A stretch of 48,343 nucleotides of DNA from positions 1 to 48,343 of the forward strand of contig CAMYNQ010000007.1 in assembly GCA_947259785.1 (NCBI GenBank), given 5' to 3'. Positions 11,701-17,703 of the stretch are shown piece by piece (within the stretch, counting starts at the first letter, position 1; the number at the start of each line of letters is the position of its first letter). The stretch comes from an uncultured Chromatiaceae bacterium (lineage in GTDB: Bacteria > Pseudomonadota > Gammaproteobacteria > Tenderiales > Tenderiaceae). The position numbers and the translations under genes were made by a program. The notes beneath the pieces are model-generated. The model was not told where the DNA came from, made no database searches, and saw only the letters and a list, made by a program, of their open reading frames with translations.

Positions 11701-12378
11701 GGTCTGAGTTGGTCAACTAAAAATGAATTTCGTCGTGACCGAGGCGATCAAGAGTTGCTGCAATACCTTAGCAACTTCCTGATTGAACAAAAACTCAATC
11801 CCGATTACAGCCTGTTGTTCAAATACCAGTTAAGCCAAACCAAGAATAAGGAACTGGATACCATTGAAGCTGACCTCAATGAACACAGCCTCGGCCTGGC
11901 GTATCGCCCGGTGGCAAGTGACCGTTTAAACCTGCTGGCGCGTTATACCGGTATCTCTGATAAACGACCACTGAATTTGGGCCAATTTGAGAGCCAGGAA
12001 ACTCAGACCGATATCTTCTCTATCGAGTGGTCATATGACCTGACGCGTAGACTCGAGTGGGTCGACAAGTTGGCCATAAAAAGGAAAACTGCACAGAGCG
12101 GTGGCCATGCGCCTTTTACCAGCCACACCGGCCTGTCAATTCATCGCCTCAATTATCAAGTTGGCGAAGCCTGGGATGTGGGCGCGGAATACCGCATCTT
12201 GGCACAACGCGAAGCCGACAACCGCCGCAAAGGTTGGCTCACAGAGGTAATGTGGCGTGCCAACAAACACACTCGCTTAGGCGTTGGCTACAACTTCACT
12301 AATTTTTCCGATAACGAATACAGCGATAATAATTACTCCGTCAAAGGTGCATTTGTTAGATTGCAAGGTATGTACTAA
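1..12378 (+). CDS. Giant repeat-rich surface protein with OmpA-like domain and C-terminal barrel (5' partial)
   Basis: The frame is open from the first base, so the N-terminus and signal peptide lie upstream; 4125 residues are visible. Seven units of about 276 residues fill 1-5712. Then come a carboxypeptidase-regulatory-like fold (about 5719-5940, VSGTVYSDD), a beta-rich stretch to 6670, a Big_1-like Ig domain (7138-7437), a DUF11-type domain (7450-7870, LDLTKTANKEEVVVGD) and an SdrD-B-like domain (7885-8070, GKVFDDKNEDGWQD). An OmpA-C domain follows (8659-9003; NGHTDTIGSSESNLALSKAR has the Asp and Arg used to bind peptidoglycan diaminopimelate). From about 9760 a region of about 870 residues with alternating strands ends in an aromatic residue (LQGMY), typical of outer-membrane barrels. 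Acidic loops DADGDGGDAN, DTNGNGEADPQE and DKNEDGWQDHGE look calcium-binding. Role as adhesin or surface scaffold is inferred. The stop codon abuts the next start. Confidence 0.9.
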   Translation, partial: TINWKARDNQSDNVTLNNFQYSDDGGATWYTPNNGDASAALSANWDDNGGGGWSSAFTFAAAAAHSFTFNTQHVDVAAVQSLDNVDQSDIQIRFSVNDGSVDSDNPATSQRVRVDNLSPNSTIVSGTYNSDTDTLVISGTNFTSIAPATTDIKSYVDWSKFVWDVNADDAVTANISFVLGGVSSLTITNATTLTLVFSGAKAAAIETTADFGTVGGADTLDVAAGFSIDAFGNAATTDSVSDGPLALTNTPPVGGFTVDDVIPAGQINQASDGSGVITINWKARDTESDNVTINTFQYSDDGGSTWYTPNNGDTSAALSANWDDNGGGGWSSAPTFAATTGHSFTFNTQHGDVTAVQSLDNVDQSDIQIRFTVNDGSVDSANPATSENVRVDNLSPTNTIVSGAYNSDIDTLVITGINFTSIASATTDIKSFVDWSKFVWDVNADDAVTANISFVLGDISSLTVTNATTLALVFTGAKAAAIEATAGYGAAGGADALDITAGFSIDAFGNVATTDAVSDASLDLAAPVGGYTTDDVIPASQISQATDGSGIITINWKARDNQSDGVTLNSFQYSDDGGASWYTPNNGDATAALSGNWDDNGGAGWSTATTFAAATAHSFSFNSQHADVTAVQSLDNTDQSDIQIRFIVNDGSADSANPASSESVQVDNLNPNDTIVSAAYDAGIDALVITGTNFTSIAPATTDIKSFVDWTKFAWDINGDDAATANITFVLGDVSSLTVTNTTTLTLVFSGAKATVIEASAGYGAAGGADTLDVTAGFSIDAFGNAAVSDVLSNGAILLNGAPLAGYTVDDVIPAGQVAQATDGSGTLTINWKARDIDLDNVSLNTFQYSDDGGATWYTPNNGDTSAALSANWDDNGGGGWSTAATFAAATAHSFTFNTQHADVAAAQSLGNVDQSDIQIRFTVNDGSVDSVNPATSESVRVDNLAPNDTIVSSAYNPISNTLVLTGTNFTSIAPALTDIKSFVDWSKLVWDINADDAVTANITFVLGDVSSLTVTNATTLTLVFSGAKATTIEATAGYGAAGGADTLDVTAGFSIDAFGNVAATDGVSDGALQINSAPVGGFSVDDVIPVGQINQATDGSGVITINWKARDDQSDNVGLHSFQYSDDGGTTWHTPNNGDVSGALTPNWNDNGGGGWSTATTFGVATVHSFSFSTQHTDVTAVQSLDNVDQSDFQIRFTVNDGSIDSTNPATSASVRVDNLAPDDTIVSGVYNADADTLVISGTNFTSIAPATSDIKGDVDWSKLIWDINADNAATPNISFVLAEVTSLTVTNATTLTLVVAAAKATAIEATAGYGAAGGADTLDVAAGFSIDAFGNVATTDGVSDGPLSINNTPPVGGYSVDDMIPAGQISQSSDGSGVITINWKAYDNELDNVALNTFQYSDDGGATWYTPNNGDSSGGLSTNWDDNGGGGWSTAATFGAATAHSFTFNTQHADVAAVQSLDNVDQSGIQIRFTVNDGTIDSTNPVTSASVRVDNLDPNDTIVSGAYNPTSNTLVITGTNFTSIAPAASDIKAFVDWSKFVWDINGDDATTADINFVFGDISSLAVTNATTLTLVFTGAKAAAIESSVGYGAAGGADALDINAGFSIDAFGNVATIDGVSNAPLNLAAPVGGFTVDNVIPAAQILQATDGSGIITINWKARDDQSDNISLHTFQYSDDGGATWYTPNNGDTSGALSDNWDDNGGSSWSSATTFAAATAHSFSFNTQHADVTAVQSLDNIDQSDIQIRFTVNDGSVDSVNPATSASVSVDNLDPSNTIVSSIYNDATDTLVITGTNFTSIAPATTDIKSYVDWTKLVWDINSDDVVSADITFAAGDVASLTVTNDTSLTLVFTAAKGTAIETNADFGAAGGADSFDITAGFSVDAVGNASSSDGANNGLLIANTSVSGTVYSDDNEVTPLIGETVRLLINGVDSGLTDTTDASGSYRIETTPSPGDLLLVYLDSGGGNQGTVVTISNGLSFSGANTYQNHLVVRHDNAGIMSNTILNSATNGDADIQYAVVLDNLTVTGAHELFIPSGHSFIPGGDVITPSMESWGSFEGGANALDINGDLSVAAGNFTSTSAMMTIQGNYALSGGAFNHNSGTVVFDGGNQTLTGSTTFNNLTKTDSVDDGSDVILTFDSNATQTILGALTLDGFDDDDRINLVSNNPANQWRINLASTATKAIDFVDVVDSDASGSDAAQIPINPADSVNSGNNVQWFSGAVSSVMAEVDRVSIPVSSVAYDFNYDVLPTISADDTGVNSIAITAPAGFTNLAVNTIYVGGSEQAENCPTPGSGEYCAAISGQVMTMTLGSKVAATGTNVRIHFTADAPDAVGSSDFTAMVDDTDTVQANAQTAAVGDADGDGGDANSQTVKVIEFNGLSNSTFVAEPLIVTADGVATSTLTATLLDNSSMVVPGKNVTFSSGRGAFDVVTPPAVLSDVNGVAAGSISSTTPGVVTITATDTTDGMTLSEQAKVYFTRGLVLDLTKTANKEEVVVGDVITYQIEIKNTTNNDVDLVTLEDSIPSNFKYIKGSARIDGVPLPDPSGKRPLLFDIGTVPALGDTNGNGEADPQEQGYLLLSYQLVVGAGATPGEYYVNTAYARDVCDVCVISNTVSESVEVVLDPFFDLGTIIGKVFDDKNEDGWQDHGEAGIAGAMVVLDDGTYILTDSHGRYHFPAVRPGQRLLKINGQSLPSGTRFTTPITQVVSVTPGLLVKANFGARHSVELKKIGHEGESSVNVERKELNESTVDVYGSVAMQNLFVNGTEILVSKADVNMYTSSTGQDILYFSDGLPNDVIGFNMTTNRSPSAIKNWQLKILTPEGEVLRSFKADGSLPPAIAWDGRTQDNKPVESGRVYDYQLAVEFWDGNRAASPRRLFHVNEQSELYLDMSLTGDVFEPGGVTLSTTAKDSLKNVANALRKYPDGKIFINGHTDTIGSSESNLALSKARAEAATRYLVDIENIPRPRLEVRGFGETQPVAGNATPEQRGLNRRIEIYGDISKRALAKSYRRFNTEPILSINGEKIEALNYYTFRETRVLSEAENLAIVMKGRFGRSSLTHLYAPKLQLPNQGEGENYRIVFPPKGDQNSGVAVSEYYFEGTTVRGSVIEFDGENVRVAEDGSFRHRIRLKAGKSTHNLIVTAASGYTRFSSFELTAVDHDEAGRPLYLVDPVPFLELDVPQESARVNRKLYTVSGKTNPKNAIFVGDVEIDVEADGSFSHAVSLDGGHNLISVRAVNPEGFEGSVEHGVEAGNTDLFFMAFANGKVGQLKGKGYLEGAGMQEDKKYYNEGRVAYYLKGRVKGKYLITSAFDSGTQEVNKLFDGLDEKDNSKLFTNLDPDKLYPVYGDSSTLVNDIESQGKFYLAVESDEFNAVVGNYAVDFNDTELASYQRTLYGARASYQSLASTMSGRADNKVIVFGAQVEQGPIHDELHATGGSLYYLSHSDIIEGSEQVTVVVRDKDTGLTLSRTILQRDIDYRIYYDQGRLISTDPISGVVEDKSLFDSSILSGNPVSLEVNYEAELNSFEKKVLGARVSKTLSKKIAVGATQINDELSNGEYELSAIDAEMRIGRAVRLLAEMAESRGINSQTYLSLDGGLSFNNVTPVGELNGNAWKAAMELDVGELFGDPGRMFVDAYLKRLSNGFLSMGNSPEPGTRKAGVNMLYSLSSQSKLMASYTTEESDADISNPAAISQTESLSLQWRYDADRWGVTTEYYGRDSKDASGNELESNQYATAQARYQLTEKVSTHLERQQTINGTENDQTTLGAGYHATKTIKIAGAVAQGSQGKAAKAGIQWLFGGGKLYLDERLTQNTIGQSSLSTVVGGESQLGSNTRVYNEYQIENADAGDKQVSLLGADRFWQLQKGLLFTLAGEHSIINGHLSDKERYTLSTSLSYKGQSGLSWSTKNEFRRDRGDQELLQYLSNFLIEQKLNPDYSLLFKYQLSQTKNKELDTIEADLNEHSLGLAYRPVASDRLNLLARYTGISDKRPLNLGQFESQETQTDIFSIEWSYDLTRRLEWVDKLAIKRKTAQSGGHAPFTSHTGLSIHRLNYQVGEAWDVGAEYRILAQREADNRRKGWLTEVMWRANKHTRLGVGYNFTNFSDNEYSDNNYSVKGAFVRLQGMY

Positions 12379-13728
12379 ATGAACAAAGAAAGACCAACAG
12401 ATAATAATGTAACCAGCGTAGCCAACCCGTTTAAGCCACAGGGTCGTTTCAGGGCACTGATGACCACGCTGATTCAGTGGTCAGTAACAGTCGTTATGGT
12501 GCTGGCCTTTTTCCTGTTTTTGATATGGGGTGCGAGTTATATATTGCCCGAAGGGACAAGCCTGATAAACCTTGACGGTGCTGACAAAGCAGGTGAGCGA
12601 GCAGGGGACCCTGTTGGTGATATCGAGTTATCCCCATCCGATGTTGCGCCTGGTGAGCAGGTCGCTGCCACCCTTAGCGAAGTGCACAAGACAGTCAAAC
12701 ATAAATCAGCGAAAACTATTTCATGGGTTGATGCGCTTAAGGGCTTGCAGCTTTTCGATCAGGATGCGGTCAAGACGGCCAGTGATTCTCATGCAGTGGT
12801 CAATTTTGATGATGCCAATAAATTGCGACTGGGACCGGATTCATTGGTGATTGTCAGGCGTCAGGCAGAGGATTCCGGGTTGCAGGTAAGGCGGCCTGCC
12901 TTGGTGATCATGGAGGGTGAGCTGCGCGGAATCATGATCGCCAGCGAGACTAAGAAGTCGACTAATGTAGAAGTGATTATTCCCGGCGGCGTTGCCCGAA
13001 TCAACAGGACTAAGGGGTCGGATGAAAAGGTTGACTACCAGATCAAGGTCAATCCGGATGAGTCGACGTCAGTGGTCGTATACCGGGGTAATGCCGAAGT
13101 TGAAGCACAGAATAAAAAAGTGGTGCTGGGCACCAATCAAATCACGGTTGTTGTCAAAGGTGCAGCCCCCACAAAGCCCACGATTCTGCCGGATAATGTC
13201 AATAATCTCAGCCCCGCCGATGAGACAGTAACTTTTTATCGTGATTTTCCCCAGGAGATCACCTTTGGCTGGGCAAAAACGAAAGAAGGGCAATACCGAT
13301 TGGTTATCGCCCGCGATGCTTCGTATGAGAACGTTGTGCTTGATGAAGTCATCACAACAAACAAATTTATTCACGGCGATTTACATCATGGAACTTATTT
13401 CTGGCGTGTTGCAAGTGTTACTCGCGACGGAAATGAAGGGGAATTCAGTAAGACTCACTGGATAGAGGTGATTCAAGATTTGGATCCGCCTCGTTTGCGG
13501 GTGAATTATCCAGAAAAAATCATGGCGAGTGCACGTTACATACTAAATGGCAGTGTCGAACCTGGCGCCACACTGACTATTAATGGCATGAAAGTCGATT
13601 CAGATGAGAAGGGCAGATTCAAGGTAGAGGTGATGCTCAAAAAGGGAATGAATGTGGTAGTGGCGCAAGCGGTGGATAGAGCTGGCAATGCAACTTTCGT
13701 GTCTGAACGTGTATTCAGAGACTTCTAA
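12379..13728 (+). CDS. Membrane-anchored FecR-like protein with C-terminal Ig-like domains
   Basis: This 449-residue protein has a short cytoplasmic tail, one membrane segment at about residues 33-55 (VVMVLAFFLFLIWGASYIL) and no lipobox. A FecR-type domain follows at about 110-230 (NFDDANKLRLGPDSLVIVRR, then GELRGIMIAS), a fibronectin-III-like domain at about 275-365 (GTYFWRVASVTRDGNEGEF) and a bacterial Ig-like domain at 375-447 (GSVEPGATLTINGMKVD). Such FecR proteins without a neighbouring ECF sigma factor often sit beside large surface proteins. The ATG follows the TAA of the giant gene with no gap, and AAGG near 12364 is the only visible ribosome site, so translation is probably coupled. 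A periplasmic partner or assembly factor for the giant protein is plausible but inferred. Confidence 0.85.
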   Translation: MNKERPTDNNVTSVANPFKPQGRFRALMTTLIQWSVTVVMVLAFFLFLIWGASYILPEGTSLINLDGADKAGERAGDPVGDIELSPSDVAPGEQVAATLSEVHKTVKHKSAKTISWVDALKGLQLFDQDAVKTASDSHAVVNFDDANKLRLGPDSLVIVRRQAEDSGLQVRRPALVIMEGELRGIMIASETKKSTNVEVIIPGGVARINRTKGSDEKVDYQIKVNPDESTSVVVYRGNAEVEAQNKKVVLGTNQITVVVKGAAPTKPTILPDNVNNLSPADETVTFYRDFPQEITFGWAKTKEGQYRLVIARDASYENVVLDEVITTNKFIHGDLHHGTYFWRVASVTRDGNEGEFSKTHWIEVIQDLDPPRLRVNYPEKIMASARYILNGSVEPGATLTINGMKVDSDEKGRFKVEVMLKKGMNVVVAQAVDRAGNATFVSERVFRDF

Positions 13729-13744
13729 ATAGGCTGAATCATCA

Positions 13745-15580
13745 GTGGCAATTCGAGTTTCAATGCGTTTTAAGATTTTAATGGGCTTACTGGTATTGGT
13801 GACCACTGTCGTCGCCATTATCACTATTGCAATGACGAACCTGTTTCATAATGACAAACATATTTATTTGCATGATCTTACTGGTGCCGCAGCAGTTCAA
13901 ACTGCAGATGAGATTAAGGCACGTCTAACCGAATATCAGCAGAAGGCTCAGGTCTTTGCGCGCTTCTTGTACAACAGCGATTTGACCAGGAAACAAAATA
14001 ATAAGCTAATTTCACAGTTGTTCGGAGACTATCCCGAGTTTGTCGCGATTACTGTTGATGCCCCGAAGCGTGGTTCCGTGACCGCATATGATGCTAACCA
14101 AATAAATGAGCTTGGCATAAAACGTAAACAATTCGAACAGTACCGGAAACAGCACCCTCTGCCGCTGGATGCAATTCGTGCGGGGGAGAAATATCTCGAA
14201 AATTCGACCATATCAAGCATACTGCCGACGATGACGATGGCAACGACTGCGAGCATCGGGGGGAGTAGGAAAGCGGTTGTGGTCAGTGCCGTTATCCGTT
14301 TGGATGATCTGATGGGAATTGTCCGCCGATCAAGAATCTTTGATACCTATTTGATTGATAACCATGGTGAGATACTTGTTAGTTCAGGGGGGGGGTATAA
14401 AGAACAAGATAAGGCGGTTGACTGGATTCCCGATTTGGCGTCACTTCAATATGAGCAGAGCGCTGGCATCAGTAAGGAATACAAATTTCATGGCAAAGAT
14501 ATGGTCGGTGGTTTTTCGAGGGTGGATTACGGCAACCTGGTGACCGCGACGCAGATTCCAATGTCAGCGGCCTATCTTAGTGCACGTGAGCTGCTTCAAG
14601 ATCTCTTTATCATCGCATTAGTATTGTTAGTCTCAGCGGCAATTCTTGGTCTGATCTGGTCGAATCGCCTGATGCAACCGATCAAACATTTGTCGGAAGC
14701 AACCGAGGTACTTGGGAAGGGACGCTACGATATTCATGTCAAAGTGTCGTCGCGGGATGAAATAGGTGGTCTTGCCAACTCATTTAATCTCATGGTGGAT
14801 GAACTTCAGGCCCGTGAGCATGATCTGATCGACGCTAATGATCAGCTTGTGCAGGCAGCAAAAATGGCCGCATTTGGTGAGCTTGGTGCAGGAATTGCCC
14901 ATGAAGTAAAGAACCCACTTGCGGGTATTCTTGGATTATCTCAGCTGTCGATGCGTGCTGTTAAGCCAGGTGATCGAGTGTACGATTATTTGACCCGTAT
15001 TGAGATTGAAACTAAGCGCTGCAAAGAGATCATTGATAATTTAATGAGATTCGCCCGCCAGGAAAAAGTTGAATTCGTTAAAGTTGATGTTAATGACGTA
15101 ATTATAAGTGCAATCACTATTGTTGATCACCAACTAACGATTAATGGTGTGAAAATCGAACGCGACTTGGCCGGTGGTCTGCCAAAAATAATGGGCAATG
15201 GCAACCAGATACAACAAATAGTCATGAACTTTATGATCAATGCCCAACAAGCCATGGTAGATAAGTCGGGTAAGGTGACGGTGTCGAGTAGCCTGGTGGA
15301 GAACAATCAGATCGAGGTTCGTGTCAGTGATAATGGGCCGGGAATAGCCGAAGAAATTCAGGAGAAAATTTTTCAACCGTTTTTTACCACCAAGGAGGCA
15401 GGCAAGGGTACTGGGCTCGGTTTGTCTGTGACCTATGGCCTTATAAAGGAACATTTGGGAACAGTCTCAGTTGATAGTCAGCTTGGCGAAGGCACGACAT
15501 TTATTGTTCGCTTTCCTGTGGAGGATGGTTCGTTGAGCAGCCGGGGTATTGGTGAAAACAGCAATGCGAATTTTAAATGA
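13745..15580 (+). CDS. Sensor histidine kinase with extracytoplasmic sensor, HAMP, HisKA and HATPase domains
   Basis: The 611-residue reading begins at GTG; an ATG six codons later (13763) is equally possible and neither has a strong ribosome site. An N-terminal membrane segment (ILMGLLVLVTTVVAIITIA) is followed by an extracytoplasmic region of about 240 residues, probably Cache-like, then a second segment (DLFIIALVLLVSAAILGLIW), a HAMP domain and the kinase core. The H-box is GAGIAHEVKNPLAGILGL with the phospho-accepting His at codon 14900-14902. The ATP-binding domain shows the N-box (IVMNFMINAQQAM), G1 (VSDNGPGIAEE), F-box (FQPFFTT) and G2 (GKGTGLGLSV). All catalytic motifs are intact. It begins 16 bases after the FecR-like gene and precedes two response regulators, its likely targets. 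Confidence 0.93.
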   Translation: MAIRVSMRFKILMGLLVLVTTVVAIITIAMTNLFHNDKHIYLHDLTGAAAVQTADEIKARLTEYQQKAQVFARFLYNSDLTRKQNNKLISQLFGDYPEFVAITVDAPKRGSVTAYDANQINELGIKRKQFEQYRKQHPLPLDAIRAGEKYLENSTISSILPTMTMATTASIGGSRKAVVVSAVIRLDDLMGIVRRSRIFDTYLIDNHGEILVSSGGGYKEQDKAVDWIPDLASLQYEQSAGISKEYKFHGKDMVGGFSRVDYGNLVTATQIPMSAAYLSARELLQDLFIIALVLLVSAAILGLIWSNRLMQPIKHLSEATEVLGKGRYDIHVKVSSRDEIGGLANSFNLMVDELQAREHDLIDANDQLVQAAKMAAFGELGAGIAHEVKNPLAGILGLSQLSMRAVKPGDRVYDYLTRIEIETKRCKEIIDNLMRFARQEKVEFVKVDVNDVIISAITIVDHQLTINGVKIERDLAGGLPKIMGNGNQIQQIVMNFMINAQQAMVDKSGKVTVSSSLVENNQIEVRVSDNGPGIAEEIQEKIFQPFFTTKEAGKGTGLGLSVTYGLIKEHLGTVSVDSQLGEGTTFIVRFPVEDGSLSSRGIGENSNANFK

Positions 15581-15654
15581 CAGGCTGTATATTGGATAAT
15601 ATTTTCCATGCTAAACTTACATAAATGCTAAAGCGCCAGGGATATTAATCAAAC

Positions 15655-16623
15655 TTGCTAAATGATCAATTAGATATTCTGGTTGTCGATGATGAGGAAT
15701 CTATTCGTATAGTCGTCTCGCAGGTACTCATAGATGATGGGCATCGCGTTACCACTGCTGAATCCGGTGAGCAAGCGTTAGACTTGATCTCAAAACGACC
15801 GTTCAATTTAGTCGTTACCGACATTCGCATGAGTGGCATGAGCGGCATCGACCTTCTAAAGAAAATAAGAAGCATAAATTCAAGTGCAGAAGTGGTCATC
15901 ATAACCAGTTATGGGTCGATGGACTCTGCTATACAAGCTATGCGCGATGGTGCCTACGACTATTTGGCCAAGCCATTTGAGTCCCTTCATGCGATCTCAT
16001 CAGTCGCTGCTCGTGTTAAGGATAAGATTCGACTTAGCCAAGAGAATAATGAACTGAATGAAAAGGTTCGTACATATAATTCTCAGTTGAAGCGTGCCAA
16101 TCAAGAACTCAAAGAGTTGACTACCATTGATAGTCTGACAAACCTATTCAACAAGCTTTATTTTCACAAATATTTAGAGTCAGAGTTTATACGCTCGCGA
16201 CGTTATGAACATGCCGTGTCACTCTTCATGGTTGATGTAGATAACATGAAGCAATATAACAATAAGTACGGTCGATTGCGTGGTGATGATCTGCTGTGTT
16301 TTTTGGCCGAATTATTGAGATCTGGCATCAGAGACACTGACGTAGCTTGCCGCTACGGTGGTGAGAAATTTGCGATAATCATGCCGGAAACCAGAAAAGA
16401 TGACGCTATTGTATTGGCTGAAAAGATTCGGAAATCGGTAGAAGATTACCCATTTGTGGGGCAGGAAACTCAGCCGGACGGTACCGTCACAGTCAGTATC
16501 GGTGTTGCTGGTTTTCCTTGTGACTGCGAGGAAGATTTAGAAATTGTTCAGCTTGCTGAAGAGGCGCTCCTTGAGGCTAAACGCAGTGGGCGCAATAAGG
16601 TCGCAGCGGCGAGTTTGAAATGA
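15655..16623 (+). CDS. Response regulator with degenerate GGDEF domain
   Basis: TTG at 15655 is the only reasonable start, because an in-frame TAA lies three codons upstream; an AGGGA at 15638-15642 may be the ribosome site. Residues 1-120 form a receiver domain with acidic pair D12/D13, phospho-acceptor D56 (VVTDIRM), T84 and K106 (AKPF). A coiled linker at about 125-155 leads to a GGDEF domain whose signature reads GGEKF (235-239): Lys replaces the metal-binding Glu of GG(D/E)EF, and the upstream DxDxFKxxND element reads VDVDNMKQYNN. The inhibitory I-site RxxD (R226-D229) is kept. It is therefore more likely a cyclic-di-GMP receptor or partner than an active cyclase. It lies 74 bases after the kinase gene. 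Confidence 0.9.
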   Translation: MLNDQLDILVVDDEESIRIVVSQVLIDDGHRVTTAESGEQALDLISKRPFNLVVTDIRMSGMSGIDLLKKIRSINSSAEVVIITSYGSMDSAIQAMRDGAYDYLAKPFESLHAISSVAARVKDKIRLSQENNELNEKVRTYNSQLKRANQELKELTTIDSLTNLFNKLYFHKYLESEFIRSRRYEHAVSLFMVDVDNMKQYNNKYGRLRGDDLLCFLAELLRSGIRDTDVACRYGGEKFAIIMPETRKDDAIVLAEKIRKSVEDYPFVGQETQPDGTVTVSIGVAGFPCDCEEDLEIVQLAEEALLEAKRSGRNKVAAASLK

Positions 16624-17576
16624 AACAAGGTAGCGAAATCTTAGTCGTTGATGACGAGGTAAATATATGCTTCGTTCTCGATCAATTATTGACTGACGAG
16701 ACGCATACTGTAACGACTGCCTCAAATGGTGAGGATGCATTCGAATTGTACCGAGAGCATAACTATCCACTGTTGATCGTCGATATCCGCCTACCGGGAA
16801 TGAGTGGGCTTGAGTTAATGGCAAAAATTAGAGAGATCAATCCTGACACTCAGGTTGTGGTGATGACGAGCCACGCACAGTTTGATTATGCGGCCGAAGC
16901 CTTACGCTCCGGGGCATACGAATTTCTGTTGAAACCCTTCGATAACCTGGAGCTTGTTACCGCGACAATTACTCGGGCAACAGAGAAGATCGAAATTATC
17001 GAGGGCAATAAAGCGCTGATTGAAAAACTAAAGCATGAAAAGTCTGATCTGGAAAATATTAATAATCTCTTGATGGATCTTTCGATGCGAGATGTACTAA
17101 CTGGTCTGTTTAATCGGCGTTATATTAATGAGTATCTTAAAGCGGAACTGGCCCGCGCCAACCGTCATGAGAAAATCTTTTCAGTGTTATTTTTAGATAT
17201 CGATAAATTTAAGCTCTATAACGATAAATACGGTCATGTTCAAGGCGATACACTGCTCCGTGAGTTTTCTCTTGTTCTAAAAGCTTGCATGCGTGAATCG
17301 GACCTAGCGGCACGTTACGGCGGTGAGGAATTTTTGTTGGTACTGCCGGAAACTCCTAAGGCTGGTGCCGATGAGCTGGCAGAACTAATTCGTCACCAAG
17401 TTGAGCAGCATAAATCTTCCGGCCTCGATGTTACGACTACGGTGAGCATCGGGGTCGCCAGCTATCCGGACGATGGAATTGATCCCTTGGACATAATAAA
17501 GGCGGCAGATGGGGCTATGTACGAGGTCAAGTCTGCCGGTGGCAATAAGGTGGCTGTGGCTAGTGCGACCAAATGA
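16620..17576 (+). CDS. Response regulator diguanylate cyclase (receiver-GGDEF)
   Basis: The ATG overlaps the previous stop codon (ATGA), implying translational coupling. The 318-residue protein has a receiver domain with D11/D12, phospho-acceptor D55 (IVDIRLPG), T83 and K105 (LKPF), a coiled-coil linker at about 120-150 and a GGDEF domain. The catalytic signature is canonical: FLDIDKFKLYNDKYG with metal-binding D193, GGEEF at 234-238 and an I-site RESD at 225-228. It is a PleD/WspR-like enzyme expected to make cyclic-di-GMP from two GTP when phosphorylated, with product inhibition. Its partner with the degenerate domain is encoded immediately upstream, and the histidine kinase before that is the likely phosphate source. 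Confidence 0.93.
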   Translation: MKQGSEILVVDDEVNICFVLDQLLTDETHTVTTASNGEDAFELYREHNYPLLIVDIRLPGMSGLELMAKIREINPDTQVVVMTSHAQFDYAAEALRSGAYEFLLKPFDNLELVTATITRATEKIEIIEGNKALIEKLKHEKSDLENINNLLMDLSMRDVLTGLFNRRYINEYLKAELARANRHEKIFSVLFLDIDKFKLYNDKYGHVQGDTLLREFSLVLKACMRESDLAARYGGEEFLLVLPETPKAGADELAELIRHQVEQHKSSGLDVTTTVSIGVASYPDDGIDPLDIIKAADGAMYEVKSAGGNKVAVASATK

Positions 17577-17703
17577 TCGGTCGAGTTATGCATTTAATTG
17601 GTTGAATCCATGTAATAATAAATGAAAGATGCCACTAACAATCATCAAAGTAAGGTAAAATGGCTATATATTTAAAAGTGTTAGCATTGAATTTAGAATA
17701 AGT

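Noticed and set aside
15581-15654. ATG codons at 15608 or 15625 as start of the first response regulator
   Set aside because: They are out of frame or separated from the receiver domain by an in-frame stop at 15646-15648.
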